Source: Marisalimonas sp016777705 (lineage in GTDB: Bacteria > Pseudomonadota > Alphaproteobacteria > Puniceispirillales > Marisalimonadaceae). From it: DNA of 64,000 bases. This document shows, in pieces, positions 8,901 to 18,440 of this stretch. The notes beneath the pieces are model-generated. The model saw only the letters and a program-made list of their open reading frames with translations. It was not told the origin of the DNA and did not search any database. Each line of letters opens with the position of its first letter. Position 1 is the first letter of the stretch. Position numbers and translations under genes: made by a program. The stretch spans positions 1,488,001-1,552,000 of the forward strand of contig NZ_CP159808.1 of assembly GCF_047717795.1 (NCBI RefSeq), given 5' to 3'.

Positions 8901-9683
8901 ATGAAGGTCATAATAAATATTGTAGGTTCTATAGGACATAAAAGCCTTAAATTTATTGCTCACATTGGAAATTTTTTTCTTTTTTGTTTAAGCGCAATCT
9001 CGTGGATATTTAGACCTCCTTGGTATTTTAAAAAAATTATATTTCAAGTTGTTGATATTGGTTACTTTTCTTTACCGGTTGTAGGGCTAACAACTTTTTT
9101 TTCTGGAATGGTTTTAGCTCTTCAAACTTATAATGGTTTTACTGAATTCAATTCAGAAACTACTGTAGCAAGGGTTGTTTTAACTTCTATTACTAGAGAA
9201 TTGGGCCCTGTACTTACAGGTCTTATGGTGGCTGGAAGAATCGGAGCCAAAATGGCTGCAGAAATTGCTACAATGAAGGTAACTGAACAAATTGATGCCT
9301 TAAGTACACTTGGAACTAGGCCTTTGCAATATCTTATTGCTCCCAAAATAATTGCATCTGTTCTATGTCTTCCTTTTTTAGTTTTTATAGGAAATACAAT
9401 TGGAATTTTAGGGGGATATACTATAGCTGTTTTCAAATTAGATTTTAATCCAGATTTGTATCTATATGCAACCATAGATAACTTACAATGGATTGATTTA
9501 ATTCAAGGAAGCGTTAAAGCCGCAACTTTTGGTTTAATTATTTCAATGGTTAGCTGTTACTTTGGTTTTAATGCTTCTAAGGGGGCAGAAGGAGTTGGAT
9601 ATGCCACAACGGCGTCTGTGGTTGTCTCTTCTGTGATGATTTTAACTAGTACTTATATAATAACTGCTCTGTTTTTTGGGTAA
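8901..9683 (+). CDS. mlaE: MlaE-family lipid ABC transporter permease
   Basis: This is the inner-membrane permease of an Mla-type system that moves phospholipid between inner and outer membrane. The 260 residues hold about five membrane segments. The family core GMVLALQTY, TRELGPVLTGLMVAGRIGA, then MKVTEQIDAL is present. It lies 3 bases before its ATPase gene. No MlaD (MCE) or MlaB/C partner is in the window, so those must be elsewhere. Confidence 0.92.
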   Translation: MKVIINIVGSIGHKSLKFIAHIGNFFLFCLSAISWIFRPPWYFKKIIFQVVDIGYFSLPVVGLTTFFSGMVLALQTYNGFTEFNSETTVARVVLTSITRELGPVLTGLMVAGRIGAKMAAEIATMKVTEQIDALSTLGTRPLQYLIAPKIIASVLCLPFLVFIGNTIGILGGYTIAVFKLDFNPDLYLYATIDNLQWIDLIQGSVKAATFGLIISMVSCYFGFNASKGAEGVGYATTASVVVSSVMILTSTYIITALFFG

Positions 9684-9686
9684 AAA

Positions 9687-10457
9687 ATGAATAAGAACAA
9701 AACAAAGAAAACCATTTTAGATATCAAAAATTTAAAAAAAACATTTGGTAATAATGTTATATTAGAAAACATTAATTTTAATCTACTAGAAGGTGAATCC
9801 TTAGCCATAATTGGCGCATCAGGTTCAGGAAAGTCCGTTCTTTTGAAAAATATAATTGGTCTTTTAGAACCTGATTCAGGCTCCATAAAAATAAACTCAA
9901 CAGAAATGGTTAATTTACCTAGGAGAGACAAAGAGAATATTTTATTGCAATTAGGTATAACCTTTCAACATGGAGCATTATTTGATTCATTAAGAATTTG
10001 GGAAAATATTATTTTTAAAGTTCAAAATCAACAAAAAATATCTAAAGTTAATGGAAGAAAACTAGCCCTATCTATAATAGAGCGCTTAAGTTTAAAACCT
10101 GAAATATTAGACCTTTTTCCTTCTGAAATTTCAGGAGGAATGCAAAAAAGAGTAGCTATAGCAAGAGCTATTTGTGGAAATCCTAAAATATTATTGTTTG
10201 ATGAACCAACTTCAGGGTTGGATCCAGTAACTGGAAGTGTAATAGATAAATTAATAACCAGTGCAGTAAACACTATTGGCGCTACTGCCATTACAATTAC
10301 TCATGACATGGCTTCAGTAAGCCGAATAGCTGATAAGGTAATATTAATTGATAATAAAACAGTATCTTGGTCCGGAACGCCAAAAGAAATGATGACTTCA
10401 AATAATTTAAGAATACAAGAGTTTATTAAAACTATTAATCCTAAGTTATTTGCTTAA
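9687..10457 (+). CDS. mlaF: MlaF-family lipid ABC transporter ATPase
   Basis: This is the ATP-binding subunit that powers the MlaE permease encoded just upstream. The 256 residues show Walker A GASGSGKS (43-50), the ABC signature SGGMQKRVA (near 149) and Walker B LLFDEPTSGLDP (near 167). The switch His is in ITITHDM. Its stop TAA is followed immediately by the radA ATG with no gap. Confidence 0.93.
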   Translation: MNKNKTKKTILDIKNLKKTFGNNVILENINFNLLEGESLAIIGASGSGKSVLLKNIIGLLEPDSGSIKINSTEMVNLPRRDKENILLQLGITFQHGALFDSLRIWENIIFKVQNQQKISKVNGRKLALSIIERLSLKPEILDLFPSEISGGMQKRVAIARAICGNPKILLFDEPTSGLDPVTGSVIDKLITSAVNTIGATAITITHDMASVSRIADKVILIDNKTVSWSGTPKEMMTSNNLRIQEFIKTINPKLFA

Positions 10458-11819
10458 ATGTCAAAATTAAATAAACAATATATTTGCCAAATTTGTGGAA
10501 CCTTACATTCAAAATGGAGCGGCAAATGTGAGAATTGTAATGAATGGAATTCTCTACTTGAAGAAAATGTTTCAAAACCCTCAGGTCCGTTATCTAAATC
10601 ATCTGGACATAAAATAAAATTTGAATATTTAAAAAATGATACTTTAGAATACCCTCGGTTAAAAACTAATTTTAACGAAATTGATAGAGTTATGGGTGGC
10701 GGTTTTGTTTCTGGCTCAGTCACCTTGATTGGTGGAGATCCAGGAATTGGAAAATCAACTCTCTTACTCCAGTTAGTTGGTAATTTATCAAAAATGAATG
10801 AACAATGTATTTATGTTTCTGGAGAAGAAAGCTTGTCGCAGATAAAAATGCGAGCAGACAGGTTAGGTATAAAAGATAGCAATATTCAATTTGCATCCGT
10901 AACAAATGCATCAGATATAGCTACAACAATAGGTTCTATTAAAACAAGGTCTGTATTAATAATAGACTCAATTCAAACTATGTACTTACCCCAAATAGAT
11001 AGCTCACCAGGTACAGTTACACAAGTAAGAGCTTGCGCACACGAATTAATAATTGCTGCCAAAAAAAGTAATTCTATTTTAGTGCTTATTGGACATGTTA
11101 CGAAAGATGGGAGCATTGCAGGTCCTAGAGTTTTAGAACATATGGTTGATACAGTTCTATACTTTGAAGGGGATAATAATTTTCAATACAGAGTTTTGAG
11201 AAGCATGAAAAACAGATTTGGCCCAACAAATGAAATTGGAGTCTTTGAAATGTTAAATGTTGGGTTAAAAGAAATTATGAATCCATCAAAACTATTTTTG
11301 TCTGATAGGCAAAAAAATGTATCTGGAAGTGCTATTTTTGCTGGCTTAGAAGGCACTAGACCAATTTTAATAGAGGTTCAAGCTTTAGTTATGCCCTCTT
11401 CCCTTGCCTCTCCTCGAAGAACAATAGTAGGTTGGGATACAGCTAGATTATCTATGATAAGTGCAGTTTTAGAATCTAGATGTAAAATACACTTGTCTAA
11501 TATGGATATTTTTTTAAACATTGCTGGTGGCATTAAGATTTTTGAGCCTGCAGCTGACCTGGCGGTGGCTGCTGCAATTATTTCTTCAGTAAAAGATGTT
11601 CCTATTTCTTTTTCTACTGTATTCTTTGGAGAAGTTGGATTGTCAGGTGAAATAAGAAAAGTTAACCAAGCAGAACTTAGGATTAAAGAAGCAACAAAAT
11701 TAGGTTTTGACAATATTATTTTACCATCAAAACAAAAAGTTATAATAGAGAAAAATATGAACTATAATAATCTTACTTTGTTAAGTGACTTAGTTGATTT
11801 AATTACCAAAAATATTTAG
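10458..11819 (+). CDS. radA: DNA repair protein RadA
   Basis: RadA is a branch-migration helicase acting on recombination intermediates. The 453 residues carry an N-terminal zinc finger (Cys10, Cys13, Cys24, Cys27). Walker A GGDPGIGKS spans 92-100, the RadA-specific KNRFG lies near 254, and a C-terminal Lon-like domain ends in FGEVGLSGEIRKV. Length and order are those of the family. It is co-transcribed with mlaF and followed by cvpA after 9 bases. Confidence 0.96.
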   Translation: MSKLNKQYICQICGTLHSKWSGKCENCNEWNSLLEENVSKPSGPLSKSSGHKIKFEYLKNDTLEYPRLKTNFNEIDRVMGGGFVSGSVTLIGGDPGIGKSTLLLQLVGNLSKMNEQCIYVSGEESLSQIKMRADRLGIKDSNIQFASVTNASDIATTIGSIKTRSVLIIDSIQTMYLPQIDSSPGTVTQVRACAHELIIAAKKSNSILVLIGHVTKDGSIAGPRVLEHMVDTVLYFEGDNNFQYRVLRSMKNRFGPTNEIGVFEMLNVGLKEIMNPSKLFLSDRQKNVSGSAIFAGLEGTRPILIEVQALVMPSSLASPRRTIVGWDTARLSMISAVLESRCKIHLSNMDIFLNIAGGIKIFEPAADLAVAAAIISSVKDVPISFSTVFFGEVGLSGEIRKVNQAELRIKEATKLGFDNIILPSKQKVIIEKNMNYNNLTLLSDLVDLITKNI

Positions 11820-11828
11820 GTTAATCTG

Positions 11829-12404
11829 ATGGAATTTTTTGAAAATACATATTTTAATATAGTTGATATAATTATAATCAGTATCATTCTAATATCGTGC
11901 GTTGTTGCTACATTTAGAGGTTTTATTAAAGAAGCATTTAGCATTGTATCTTGGATTTTTGCATTAATTGTTGCCATAAAATTATACGAAAAATTTAAAT
12001 TGGAATTGATTGAATATATTAACCACAAAATTACTGTTGATATTGTTGCTTTTGGATTTCCATTTTTAACGACTTTATTTATTTCAAGTTTAATATCCAC
12101 ATGGCTTTCTCCAAAATTTACTATTCCAGGTTTATTAATATTTGATAAAATATTTGGTTTAATTTTTGGAATATTTAGGGGTATCCTTTTAGTAACATTA
12201 TTTTACTTAGGTTTGATATATTTACTTGGAAAAGAAAAGAGCTTACCGTCTATAGTATTAGAAGCACACACATTTAGTTATATAACAACAACAGCCGATC
12301 TTTTAAGAGGTTTTGTATCTAAACACAACCTAGCTGAACATAAAAAAAATCAAGATATCAATAGGGAAAACCTAAATGAAGATAACTTATTAAAGGATAA
12401 ATAA
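11829..12404 (+). CDS. cvpA: CvpA family membrane protein
   Basis: CvpA is a small inner-membrane protein historically linked to colicin V production and often located before purF. The 191 residues show four hydrophobic segments (near 12-32, 36-54, 70-92 and 103-133) with the FRGFIKEAFSIVSWI and FDKIFGLIFGIFRG signatures. Its stop overlaps the purF start by one base (TAATG), suggesting translational coupling. Confidence 0.9.
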   Translation: MEFFENTYFNIVDIIIISIILISCVVATFRGFIKEAFSIVSWIFALIVAIKLYEKFKLELIEYINHKITVDIVAFGFPFLTTLFISSLISTWLSPKFTIPGLLIFDKIFGLIFGIFRGILLVTLFYLGLIYLLGKEKSLPSIVLEAHTFSYITTTADLLRGFVSKHNLAEHKKNQDINRENLNEDNLLKDK

Positions 12405-13831
12405 TGTATTGCAGAGATAACGACCACTTAAAAGAAGAATGTGGTGTATTTGGCATTTTTGGAACTGAAGAAGCATCTGTTCTAACTACATTAGGTCTGC
12501 ATTCATTACAACATAGAGGTCAAGAAGGAGCTGGTATAGTAAGTTTTGACGGGAATAATTTTCACTCTGTCAGAAAACAAGGTTTAGTTGGAGATAATTT
12601 TAATAATCAAAATATTTTATCGCTACTTCCTGGTAAAACTGCAATTGGACACGTTAGATATTCAACTACTGGAGAGTCCAAGCCAGAGAATTTGCAACCA
12701 CTTTTTGCTAACTTGGCACTTGGTGGCTTTGCTTGTGCACATAATGGTAACCTTACAAACACACATTCTATTAAAAAAAAATTAGTAGAGAGTGGTTCTA
12801 TTTTTCAAACATCATCTGATACAGAAATCATATTACAACTAGTTGCTCGATCTCACAAAAAAAAATTAATAGATAAATTGATTGATACACTCAATCAAAT
12901 AAAAGGAGCTTATTCATTAGTTATACTAACAAATAAAAAACTGATTGGAGTAAGAGATCCCTTTGGTATAAGACCATTAGTATTAGGAGATAAAAATGGT
13001 TCACCTGTGCTAGCCTCAGAAACATGTGCATTAGATATGATTGGAGCCAAATATATAAGAGATGTAGAAAATGGTGAAATAGTAATAATTACTGAAAAAG
13101 GAATTGAATCCATCAAACCTTTTAAAAATATTCCTGAAAGACCATGTATTTTTGAAAGAATTTATTTTGCAAGTCCAGATAGCATAGTAGGCAATAAAAC
13201 AGTATATACTTATAGAAAATCTCTAGGTTTTGAGCTGGCTAAAGAAAACAACATTTCAGCTGATGTTGTAGTACCAATCCCAGACTCAGGTGTCTCTGCT
13301 GCTCTAGGGTTTTCTCAAAAATCTTCTATTCCTTTTGAACTTGGTATAATAAGAAGCCATTATGTAGGACGTACATTTATTGAACCATCTCAAACAATAC
13401 GTCAGTTTGGTGTAAAACTAAAACATAGTGTTAATAAATCGTGTATTGAAGATAAAAGAGTTATTTTAATTGACGATTCAATAGTAAGAGGAACAACAGC
13501 AAGTAAAATAGTTAAGATGGTTTATGAAGCTGGAGCAAAGGAAGTGCATTTAGGAATTTCATGTCCACCTATTAAACATCCTGATTTTTATGGAATTGAT
13601 ACACCAAATTATAACGAGTTGATAGCATCAAAATCAAATATTGAAGAAATGACAGAATTGGTTGGAGCAAAATCTTTGTTTTTTTTATCATTGGATGGAA
13701 CTTATAAAGCTATGGGATATAACGAAAGAAATAAAGAATTACCTCAATTTACAGATCATTGCTTTACTGGAGAATATCCAATTGATATTTCTGAAATACT
13801 AAAAATAAACTCTTACAATGCATCAAGATAA
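12404..13831 (+). CDS. purF: Amidophosphoribosyltransferase
   Basis: PurF makes 5-phosphoribosylamine from PRPP and glutamine, the first committed step of purine synthesis. After a 12-residue propeptide, Cys13 in EECGVFGIFG is the N-terminal nucleophile of the glutaminase domain. The phosphoribosyltransferase domain contains the PRPP loop VILIDDSIVRGTT near residue 348. The 475-residue length is normal. The C terminus overlaps the next gene by 14 bases. Confidence 0.97.
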   Translation: MYCRDNDHLKEECGVFGIFGTEEASVLTTLGLHSLQHRGQEGAGIVSFDGNNFHSVRKQGLVGDNFNNQNILSLLPGKTAIGHVRYSTTGESKPENLQPLFANLALGGFACAHNGNLTNTHSIKKKLVESGSIFQTSSDTEIILQLVARSHKKKLIDKLIDTLNQIKGAYSLVILTNKKLIGVRDPFGIRPLVLGDKNGSPVLASETCALDMIGAKYIRDVENGEIVIITEKGIESIKPFKNIPERPCIFERIYFASPDSIVGNKTVYTYRKSLGFELAKENNISADVVVPIPDSGVSAALGFSQKSSIPFELGIIRSHYVGRTFIEPSQTIRQFGVKLKHSVNKSCIEDKRVILIDDSIVRGTTASKIVKMVYEAGAKEVHLGISCPPIKHPDFYGIDTPNYNELIASKSNIEEMTELVGAKSLFFLSLDGTYKAMGYNERNKELPQFTDHCFTGEYPIDISEILKINSYNASR

Positions 13832-14525
13832 AAAAGTTTCATTAGTGACTGGTGCCGGCGAAGGTATTGGCGCCGCGATTGCAATTGAATTAGCAAAAAT
13901 AAATATGCATGTAATTATCACGGACAAACATCTCGCAAGCCTAACAAACACAGAAAATATAATAATTTCTAATGGAGGAACCTGCACAGTTGTAGAATTA
14001 GATATGAAAGACTTTTTAGGAATTGATAGGTTGGGATTAGAAATTTTTAAACGTTGGGGGAAATTAGATATTTTAATAGCAAACGCTGCAATCTTAGGAA
14101 CTTTAAGCCCCCTCCATCACCAGAGCAACGAAGAGTTTTCAGATGTTCTGAACATAAATTTAATAAGTAATCATCGATTAATTCGCTCTTTTGACGCATT
14201 GTTAAAAAACAGTGTTTCATCAAAAGCTATTTTTTTAACTTCATCAGTATCTTTTAACCCAAAGCCATTTTGGGGAGCATATTCAATCTCAAAGGCAGCT
14301 CTTAACCATATGACAAAATTATGGGCTCAAGAAAACACTCATAACAATTTATCTATTTGTACAATTGAACCAGGTGAAACAAATACCAGATTGAGAAAAC
14401 ATGCAAACCCAGGGGAAAATATTGACAATCTACAAGACCCTTTCACAGTTGCAAAATCTATTGTTAAATTTATCTGTGCTGATAAAGTCTATAAAGGTGA
14501 AACTATAAAGTTAAAAAATACCTGA
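13818..14525 (+). CDS. Short-chain dehydrogenase/reductase
   Basis: A classical SDR of 235 residues with cofactor loop TGAGEGIGAA (10-19), NAA near residue 91, catalytic Ser near 142 (LTSSVSF) and YSISK near 155. An SDR directly after purF is a recurring alphaproteobacterial arrangement, but its substrate is not known from sequence. It is translated from an ATG inside the end of purF and is the last gene of the plus-strand housekeeping block. Confidence 0.88.
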   Translation: MHQDKKVSLVTGAGEGIGAAIAIELAKINMHVIITDKHLASLTNTENIIISNGGTCTVVELDMKDFLGIDRLGLEIFKRWGKLDILIANAAILGTLSPLHHQSNEEFSDVLNINLISNHRLIRSFDALLKNSVSSKAIFLTSSVSFNPKPFWGAYSISKAALNHMTKLWAQENTHNNLSICTIEPGETNTRLRKHANPGENIDNLQDPFTVAKSIVKFICADKVYKGETIKLKNT

Positions 14526-14553
14526 TAAGTTTTAGTCTTCTAAAACAACAGGT
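14513..14553 (-). terminator. Terminator at end of flagellar operon
   Basis: A hairpin with arms GTTTTAG (14529-14535) and CTAAAAC (14540-14546) is extended by ACCTG/CAGGT (14520-14524, 14549-14553). Read on the minus strand it is followed by a T6 run (complement of 14513-14518). It lies where the minus-strand operon ends and the plus-strand SDR converges, so it fits an intrinsic terminator for the minus strand. Confidence 0.5.
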
Positions 14554-15239
14554 TCTAGATAAGAATAATTAAAATCAATTTTGCTATCAAGCTTTCTAGC
14601 TATTTCTTGTGCCTCCTTTTCATTAACTGCACAAAATATAAAACTTAATCTATAACTATTTAACATGTAAAAAAATCTTAATATATCTATCTGAGAATTG
14701 CCTACATACCAAGACATCAATATCCAGCCAACGAAGAATAGCCAAGGTGATATCATCAAAAGCACGAAAAAAAACACTAGTGAAATACCAAAAAAGTTCC
14801 AAAGCCTATTTTGTATCATCCATAAAGGAGGGGCAAAACTTGCTAGTATTGTTGGGAAAGTATTTATCAAAATACCTGTATGTCCTGGCTTTTTAAAAAC
14901 TTCAAATTGTTGATAAAAAGCGTCTAAATCAAGATTTTCTTTAACATTATAACTATTTAAATCAATTATTGATTCTGAGTTGACTTCCTCACAAATCACT
15001 CCTAAAGGACCTGCAACAAAGGTGTTAAAAAAAGTACCATCCCTATATAATGTCAAAATTTTTCTTTCTTTAAGATCACTTAATTCTTTAGAAAAATCAT
15101 CATAGGTTTTGTTAACTAACTCTCCATCAAGTGAAAAAATAATGTCATTTTCTTTGAGTTTCATTTGAAAAGCATTAGATGAATTTCTGATAGATGTAAT
15201 TCTTAAAAATTTTTTTTCTAAAACAGTATCTTCTGACAT
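14532..15239 (-). CDS. Membrane protein with N-terminal PDZ-like domain
   Basis: I do not recognise a named family. Residues ~10-75 look like a PDZ domain (FQMKLKENDIIFSLDGELV followed by LTLYRDG). A central hydrophilic region ends at GHTGILINTFPTIL. Two closely spaced membrane segments lie near 145-180. The C-terminal ~50 residues are cytoplasmic-type and charged (VNEKEAQEIARKL). It is the last gene of the flagellar operon, 32 bases after the preceding gene. A link to flagella is only positional. Confidence 0.6.
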   Translation of the reverse strand: MSEDTVLEKKFLRITSIRNSSNAFQMKLKENDIIFSLDGELVNKTYDDFSKELSDLKERKILTLYRDGTFFNTFVAGPLGVICEEVNSESIIDLNSYNVKENLDLDAFYQQFEVFKKPGHTGILINTFPTILASFAPPLWMIQNRLWNFFGISLVFFFVLLMISPWLFFVGWILMSWYVGNSQIDILRFFYMLNSYRLSFIFCAVNEKEAQEIARKLDSKIDFNYSYLEPVVLED

Positions 15240-15271
15240 TTTTTTATAACTCTGTGAAAAAAATTATTTGA

Positions 15272-15985
15272 TTATGGATATTTTATTCTACTAGTTTTAT
15301 TAGCAATTTTACCTAATACGTTATTATTCTGTTTAATAAGTTTTGAGATTTGTTGTGCTTGTATTGCTTGATTAGCAACAATTTGCTTATATATGGCTTT
15401 ATTACTAATCTGATTAATTGCTTTTGAAATTGTTTTACTATTAGAACGATTTAATTTTTCTAAATTCGCATTTAATTTCTTATTATTATCAATATTAGTT
15501 TTATTAGTTTTATTAAGCTCACTTATTAAAGTTTTTGTGATTAATCGTAATTCACCAATTGTGTTATCATTACTTTCTTTAATTCTTTTTTCGACTTTAT
15601 CAATTGTACTTACTAAAGATTTATTAATTGTTAATAAATCTCCCTGTTTTTTAATTGCCAAGTCTAGATTTTTTAAGGATGCATTAACTCCATCTACATT
15701 CTCAGCAAAAACAACTAAAGCTTCTCTACTTGTTTCCGTCATGTTACTTAGCTTGTTAGAAGATTGCATAAATAAGATTGCACTTACAGCAATTACTACT
15801 AAACCAGAAACAATAGAAGAAACGAAAACTACTGTTGTATATTTATGAATTTGTTTCACTTTAGCCTCCAATATTGCATGCGCTTTTTTAACTTTGTTAT
15901 ACTCCGAAGTAACATCAGTGGCTGCATCAGCCGCATCTAATGCTAGCTTTATACTTTCCTGAACAGCTTCTAATTTTGTATCCAT
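15272..15985 (-). CDS. Membrane-anchored coiled-coil protein, unknown
   Basis: The 237-residue protein has a short cytosolic-type N terminus (~50 residues), one membrane segment (near 51-73) and then a long polar, Asn/Lys/Ile-rich coiled coil to the C terminus with no Cys. The topology resembles a single-pass protein with a periplasmic rod. It lies between a PDZ-like protein gene and small genes at the end of the flagellar operon. I do not assign a function. A motility accessory role is possible from context only. Confidence 0.6.
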   Translation of the reverse strand: MDTKLEAVQESIKLALDAADAATDVTSEYNKVKKAHAILEAKVKQIHKYTTVVFVSSIVSGLVVIAVSAILFMQSSNKLSNMTETSREALVVFAENVDGVNASLKNLDLAIKKQGDLLTINKSLVSTIDKVEKRIKESNDNTIGELRLITKTLISELNKTNKTNIDNNKKLNANLEKLNRSNSKTISKAINQISNKAIYKQIVANQAIQAQQISKLIKQNNNVLGKIANKTSRIKYP

Positions 15986-16018
15986 TTGTATATCCTATCA
16001 AATTTTAAAAAATCTAAT

Positions 16019-16210
16019 TTAAGAATTTTTACTTATCCTATATGCACATTCTATACCAGTTGTATTAAAAACTTCTGTAGCAGGACTAAATTTTGAGATA
16101 AAACCAAATTTTTTACAACCCCAAGGACGTTCCTTCTTATAAGTAATGTAGAAATAAATACATCCATTACATGTCAATCTCTTATTAGTACTTTTATTTG
16201 TTTTATTCAT
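16019..16210 (-). CDS. Small four-cysteine protein
   Basis: A 63-residue basic protein with Cys14, Cys17, Cys32 and Cys55, spaced CxxC-(14)-C-(22)-C, with the sequence PWGCKKFGF around Cys32. The pattern suggests a bound metal (zinc or iron). I recall similar short proteins with C..C..YIT...P.GC..FGF in proteobacteria, without a firm function. It lies 9 bases below the next gene and appears co-transcribed with the flagellar operon. It may be a real family despite the short length. Confidence 0.6.
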   Translation of the reverse strand: MNKTNKSTNKRLTCNGCIYFYITYKKERPWGCKKFGFISKFSPATEVFNTTGIECAYRISKNS

Positions 16211-16219
16211 AAACTAATT

Positions 16220-16444
16220 TCATTTTTTAATTTTATTTTTATATTCAATTACCCAATAAATAAACTCAGCTATTTTAAATCGCATTGAACCCATTAACGC
16301 TGTGAATCCAAAAAACCAATACAAAATAGCATTTGATATATTACCCTCTTCTTTGAGGGCACTTGCCTCAAAGTGACATAATAAAGCCGACCAAATAAAC
16401 ATGGCTGTTATAATGATTTGTCCGAAAGTTTTTTTTCTTTTCAC
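16220..16444 (-). CDS. Small two-segment membrane protein, unknown
   Basis: A 74-residue protein with a basic N terminus (MKRKKTF), two hydrophobic stretches (near 8-24 and 40-56) and a basic tail. It sits 15 bases after flhB, so it is probably translated from the flagellar transcript. No family was recognised. Confidence 0.5.
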   Translation of the reverse strand: MKRKKTFGQIIITAMFIWSALLCHFEASALKEEGNISNAILYWFFGFTALMGSMRFKIAEFIYWVIEYKNKIKK

Positions 16445-16459
16445 AAGAACCTCAATATA

Positions 16460-17605
16460 TTAATTAATTTTTTTTCCATATTCATCAAAACTTAAGTCGT
16501 CAGGTATAACAAAATCAGGGTAATCAGTTTCTTCACCTCTTTCAATTTTAAAAATGTATGCCAATACTGAAGCAATCGCAGAGTATAGACTTTCTGAGAT
16601 CTCTTTTCCAATTTCACCTGTGAAATAAATAGCTCTTGCAAGGAGAGGACTTTGAAAAATTGTAACCTCAGATTCATTTGCAAGTTTAATAATTTTTTCA
16701 GCTATCATTCCTCTACCCATGGCCAAAATAATTGGAGCTCCTGCTTCACCTACTTCATACTTGATAGCAACCGCAAAATGAGTAGGATTAGTAATTATAA
16801 CTGACGCATCTTTTACATTATCTAGTGCTGCTGTTTGAGAAGCGGCCCTATTTGAAATTTCATTTTGTAATCTTCTTATTTTTTGTTTTACTTCCGGCGA
16901 ACCATCTGTGTCTTTGTTCTCGTCTTTAACCTCTTTTATCGTCATTTTTAATTTTTCAACATGAGTATATTTTTGCCAGATATAGTCAAATATAGCTATA
17001 AATCCAAGGACTATTAACAATGAAATTGTCAGTTGAGGAAAGTTATTTAACAAGTTTGATAAGGCGGTATATAGATTTCTTTCAGAAAGATAAATGATAT
17101 CCTTAATATTAAAATATATAACTGCATAAGTTATGCCACCAAGCAAACCTACTTTAAATAATGATTTAATTAATTCAACTAATGCTTTAGATGAGTATGT
17201 CCTTTTTAAACCAGATAAAATATTTATCCTATTTGATTTAAAATGAAATGCTTTCGGTGCAAAATTTATACCTCCTACTGCCATTTGTGTTATTAAAATT
17301 GTTAAAATTAGAGGTATACCAATAATAAGAGTTATATAAATTACGTATTTTATTAATTTTCCAATACCAATTGTTGGAGCGGTGTTTGTTATATAATCCA
17401 AGTCAAATAAGAAAAAAGTCTTCCATATTGATAAAAGGTCTTTAGCAAAAAAAGGTATTGAAGTTAAAACCATTAATCCCATAATTAATGTAGTAAAAAC
17501 AAACATTTCCTTGGAAGACAGAACTGTACCATCTTCAGCAGCTTTATCTAATTTCCGTTGGGAAGGTTCTTCGGTTTTATCTTGTGAATTATCTTCTTCT
17601 GCCAT
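16460..17605 (-). CDS. flhB: Flagellar export switch protein FlhB
   Basis: FlhB sits in the flagellar type III export gate and switches substrate class from rod/hook to filament by self-cleavage. The cleavage site NPTH is visible near residue 270 (ITNPTHFAVAIKY), after four membrane segments. I choose the ATG at 17603-17605 (MAEEDNSQDKTEEPSQRK), giving 381 residues, because TEEPSQRKL is the conserved FlhB start. A longer frame beginning at 17647 would overlap fliR by 41 bases. Confidence 0.95.
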   Translation of the reverse strand: MAEEDNSQDKTEEPSQRKLDKAAEDGTVLSSKEMFVFTTLIMGLMVLTSIPFFAKDLLSIWKTFFLFDLDYITNTAPTIGIGKLIKYVIYITLIIGIPLILTILITQMAVGGINFAPKAFHFKSNRINILSGLKRTYSSKALVELIKSLFKVGLLGGITYAVIYFNIKDIIYLSERNLYTALSNLLNNFPQLTISLLIVLGFIAIFDYIWQKYTHVEKLKMTIKEVKDENKDTDGSPEVKQKIRRLQNEISNRAASQTAALDNVKDASVIITNPTHFAVAIKYEVGEAGAPIILAMGRGMIAEKIIKLANESEVTIFQSPLLARAIYFTGEIGKEISESLYSAIASVLAYIFKIERGEETDYPDFVIPDDLSFDEYGKKIN

Positions 17606-17606
17606 T

Positions 17607-18422
17607 TTAAAAACTTTTCTTTGTTGGAGAATGAAGTAAATTATCAATCAAATTAATTGACATACCTGTTATATCAGAAAAGGCGTTTGAGATGGGATCC
17701 ACCCCAGCATATAAAAAAATAAACAAACTAATTAATGCTATAGGAAAACCAAAGGAAAAAAGATTTAATGACGGAGCAGATCGTGTTATCACTCCAATTG
17801 CACCTTGTATCAAAAGGAGTCCACCTACAACTGGAAGACTTATTAGAGCCGCTAAGTAAAGCATTTTACCAAATGTGTTTATACCCATCTGACTAACTTC
17901 TGTGAAATTTAAAGTAAGTCCAATTGGTAAATAGACATAACTCTCTAAAATCATTTTAATAAGATATAAGTGACCATCTAAAGATAAAAAAACTGAAATA
18001 AGGAATAATGATAAAACTGAACTCAAAACAACTGTTTGACCTCCAGATTGTGGATCAACCATAGTTGACATTGATAGCCCTGCCGTAGATGCAATTTTTT
18101 CTCCAGCCACATAAGCTGCTGAAAATAAAATACTTAAAACCAACCCTACTGAAAGACCTATACCTATTTCAGACAAGATTAGTAAAAATAACTTAAAACC
18201 TTCCAGCTGTTGAATGTCAGGAACTTTTAAAACAGGAAATAAGAAAGCTGTAATACTTATACTTGCTACTATTCTAATCTGTAAAGGAAAACCAGTAGAA
18301 GAAAAGAAAGGGGCACTAATTAAGAATGAGGATATACGTAAAGAAGCAATAAAAAAAATTATAAGATATTGGTATAAATTAAATAAATCTATTCCAGGTA
18401 AACTAAATTCTGTTGTATTCAT
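17607..18422 (-). CDS. fliR: Flagellar export gate protein FliR
   Basis: FliR joins FliP and FliQ in the export-gate core. The 271 residues are mostly hydrophobic with about six segments. The conserved region GEKIASTAGLSMSTMVDPQSG is characteristic (seen near 105-125). The gene lies 18 bases after fliQ and directly before flhB, the common fliP-Q-R-flhB order. Confidence 0.95.
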   Translation of the reverse strand: MNTTEFSLPGIDLFNLYQYLIIFFIASLRISSFLISAPFFSSTGFPLQIRIVASISITAFLFPVLKVPDIQQLEGFKLFLLILSEIGIGLSVGLVLSILFSAAYVAGEKIASTAGLSMSTMVDPQSGGQTVVLSSVLSLFLISVFLSLDGHLYLIKMILESYVYLPIGLTLNFTEVSQMGINTFGKMLYLAALISLPVVGGLLLIQGAIGVITRSAPSLNLFSFGFPIALISLFIFLYAGVDPISNAFSDITGMSINLIDNLLHSPTKKSF

Positions 18423-18440
18423 ATTACATTTCTTTCAAAT

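Noticed and set aside
16019..16210. Possible DNA-glycosylase assignment for the four-Cys protein
   Set aside because: Similar small proteins may carry such labels, but 63 residues cannot hold that fold and no catalytic motif is visible.
17606..17647. Upstream extension of flhB
   Set aside because: The family starts at MAEEDNSQDKTEEP. The extension overlaps fliR and has no ribosome site.
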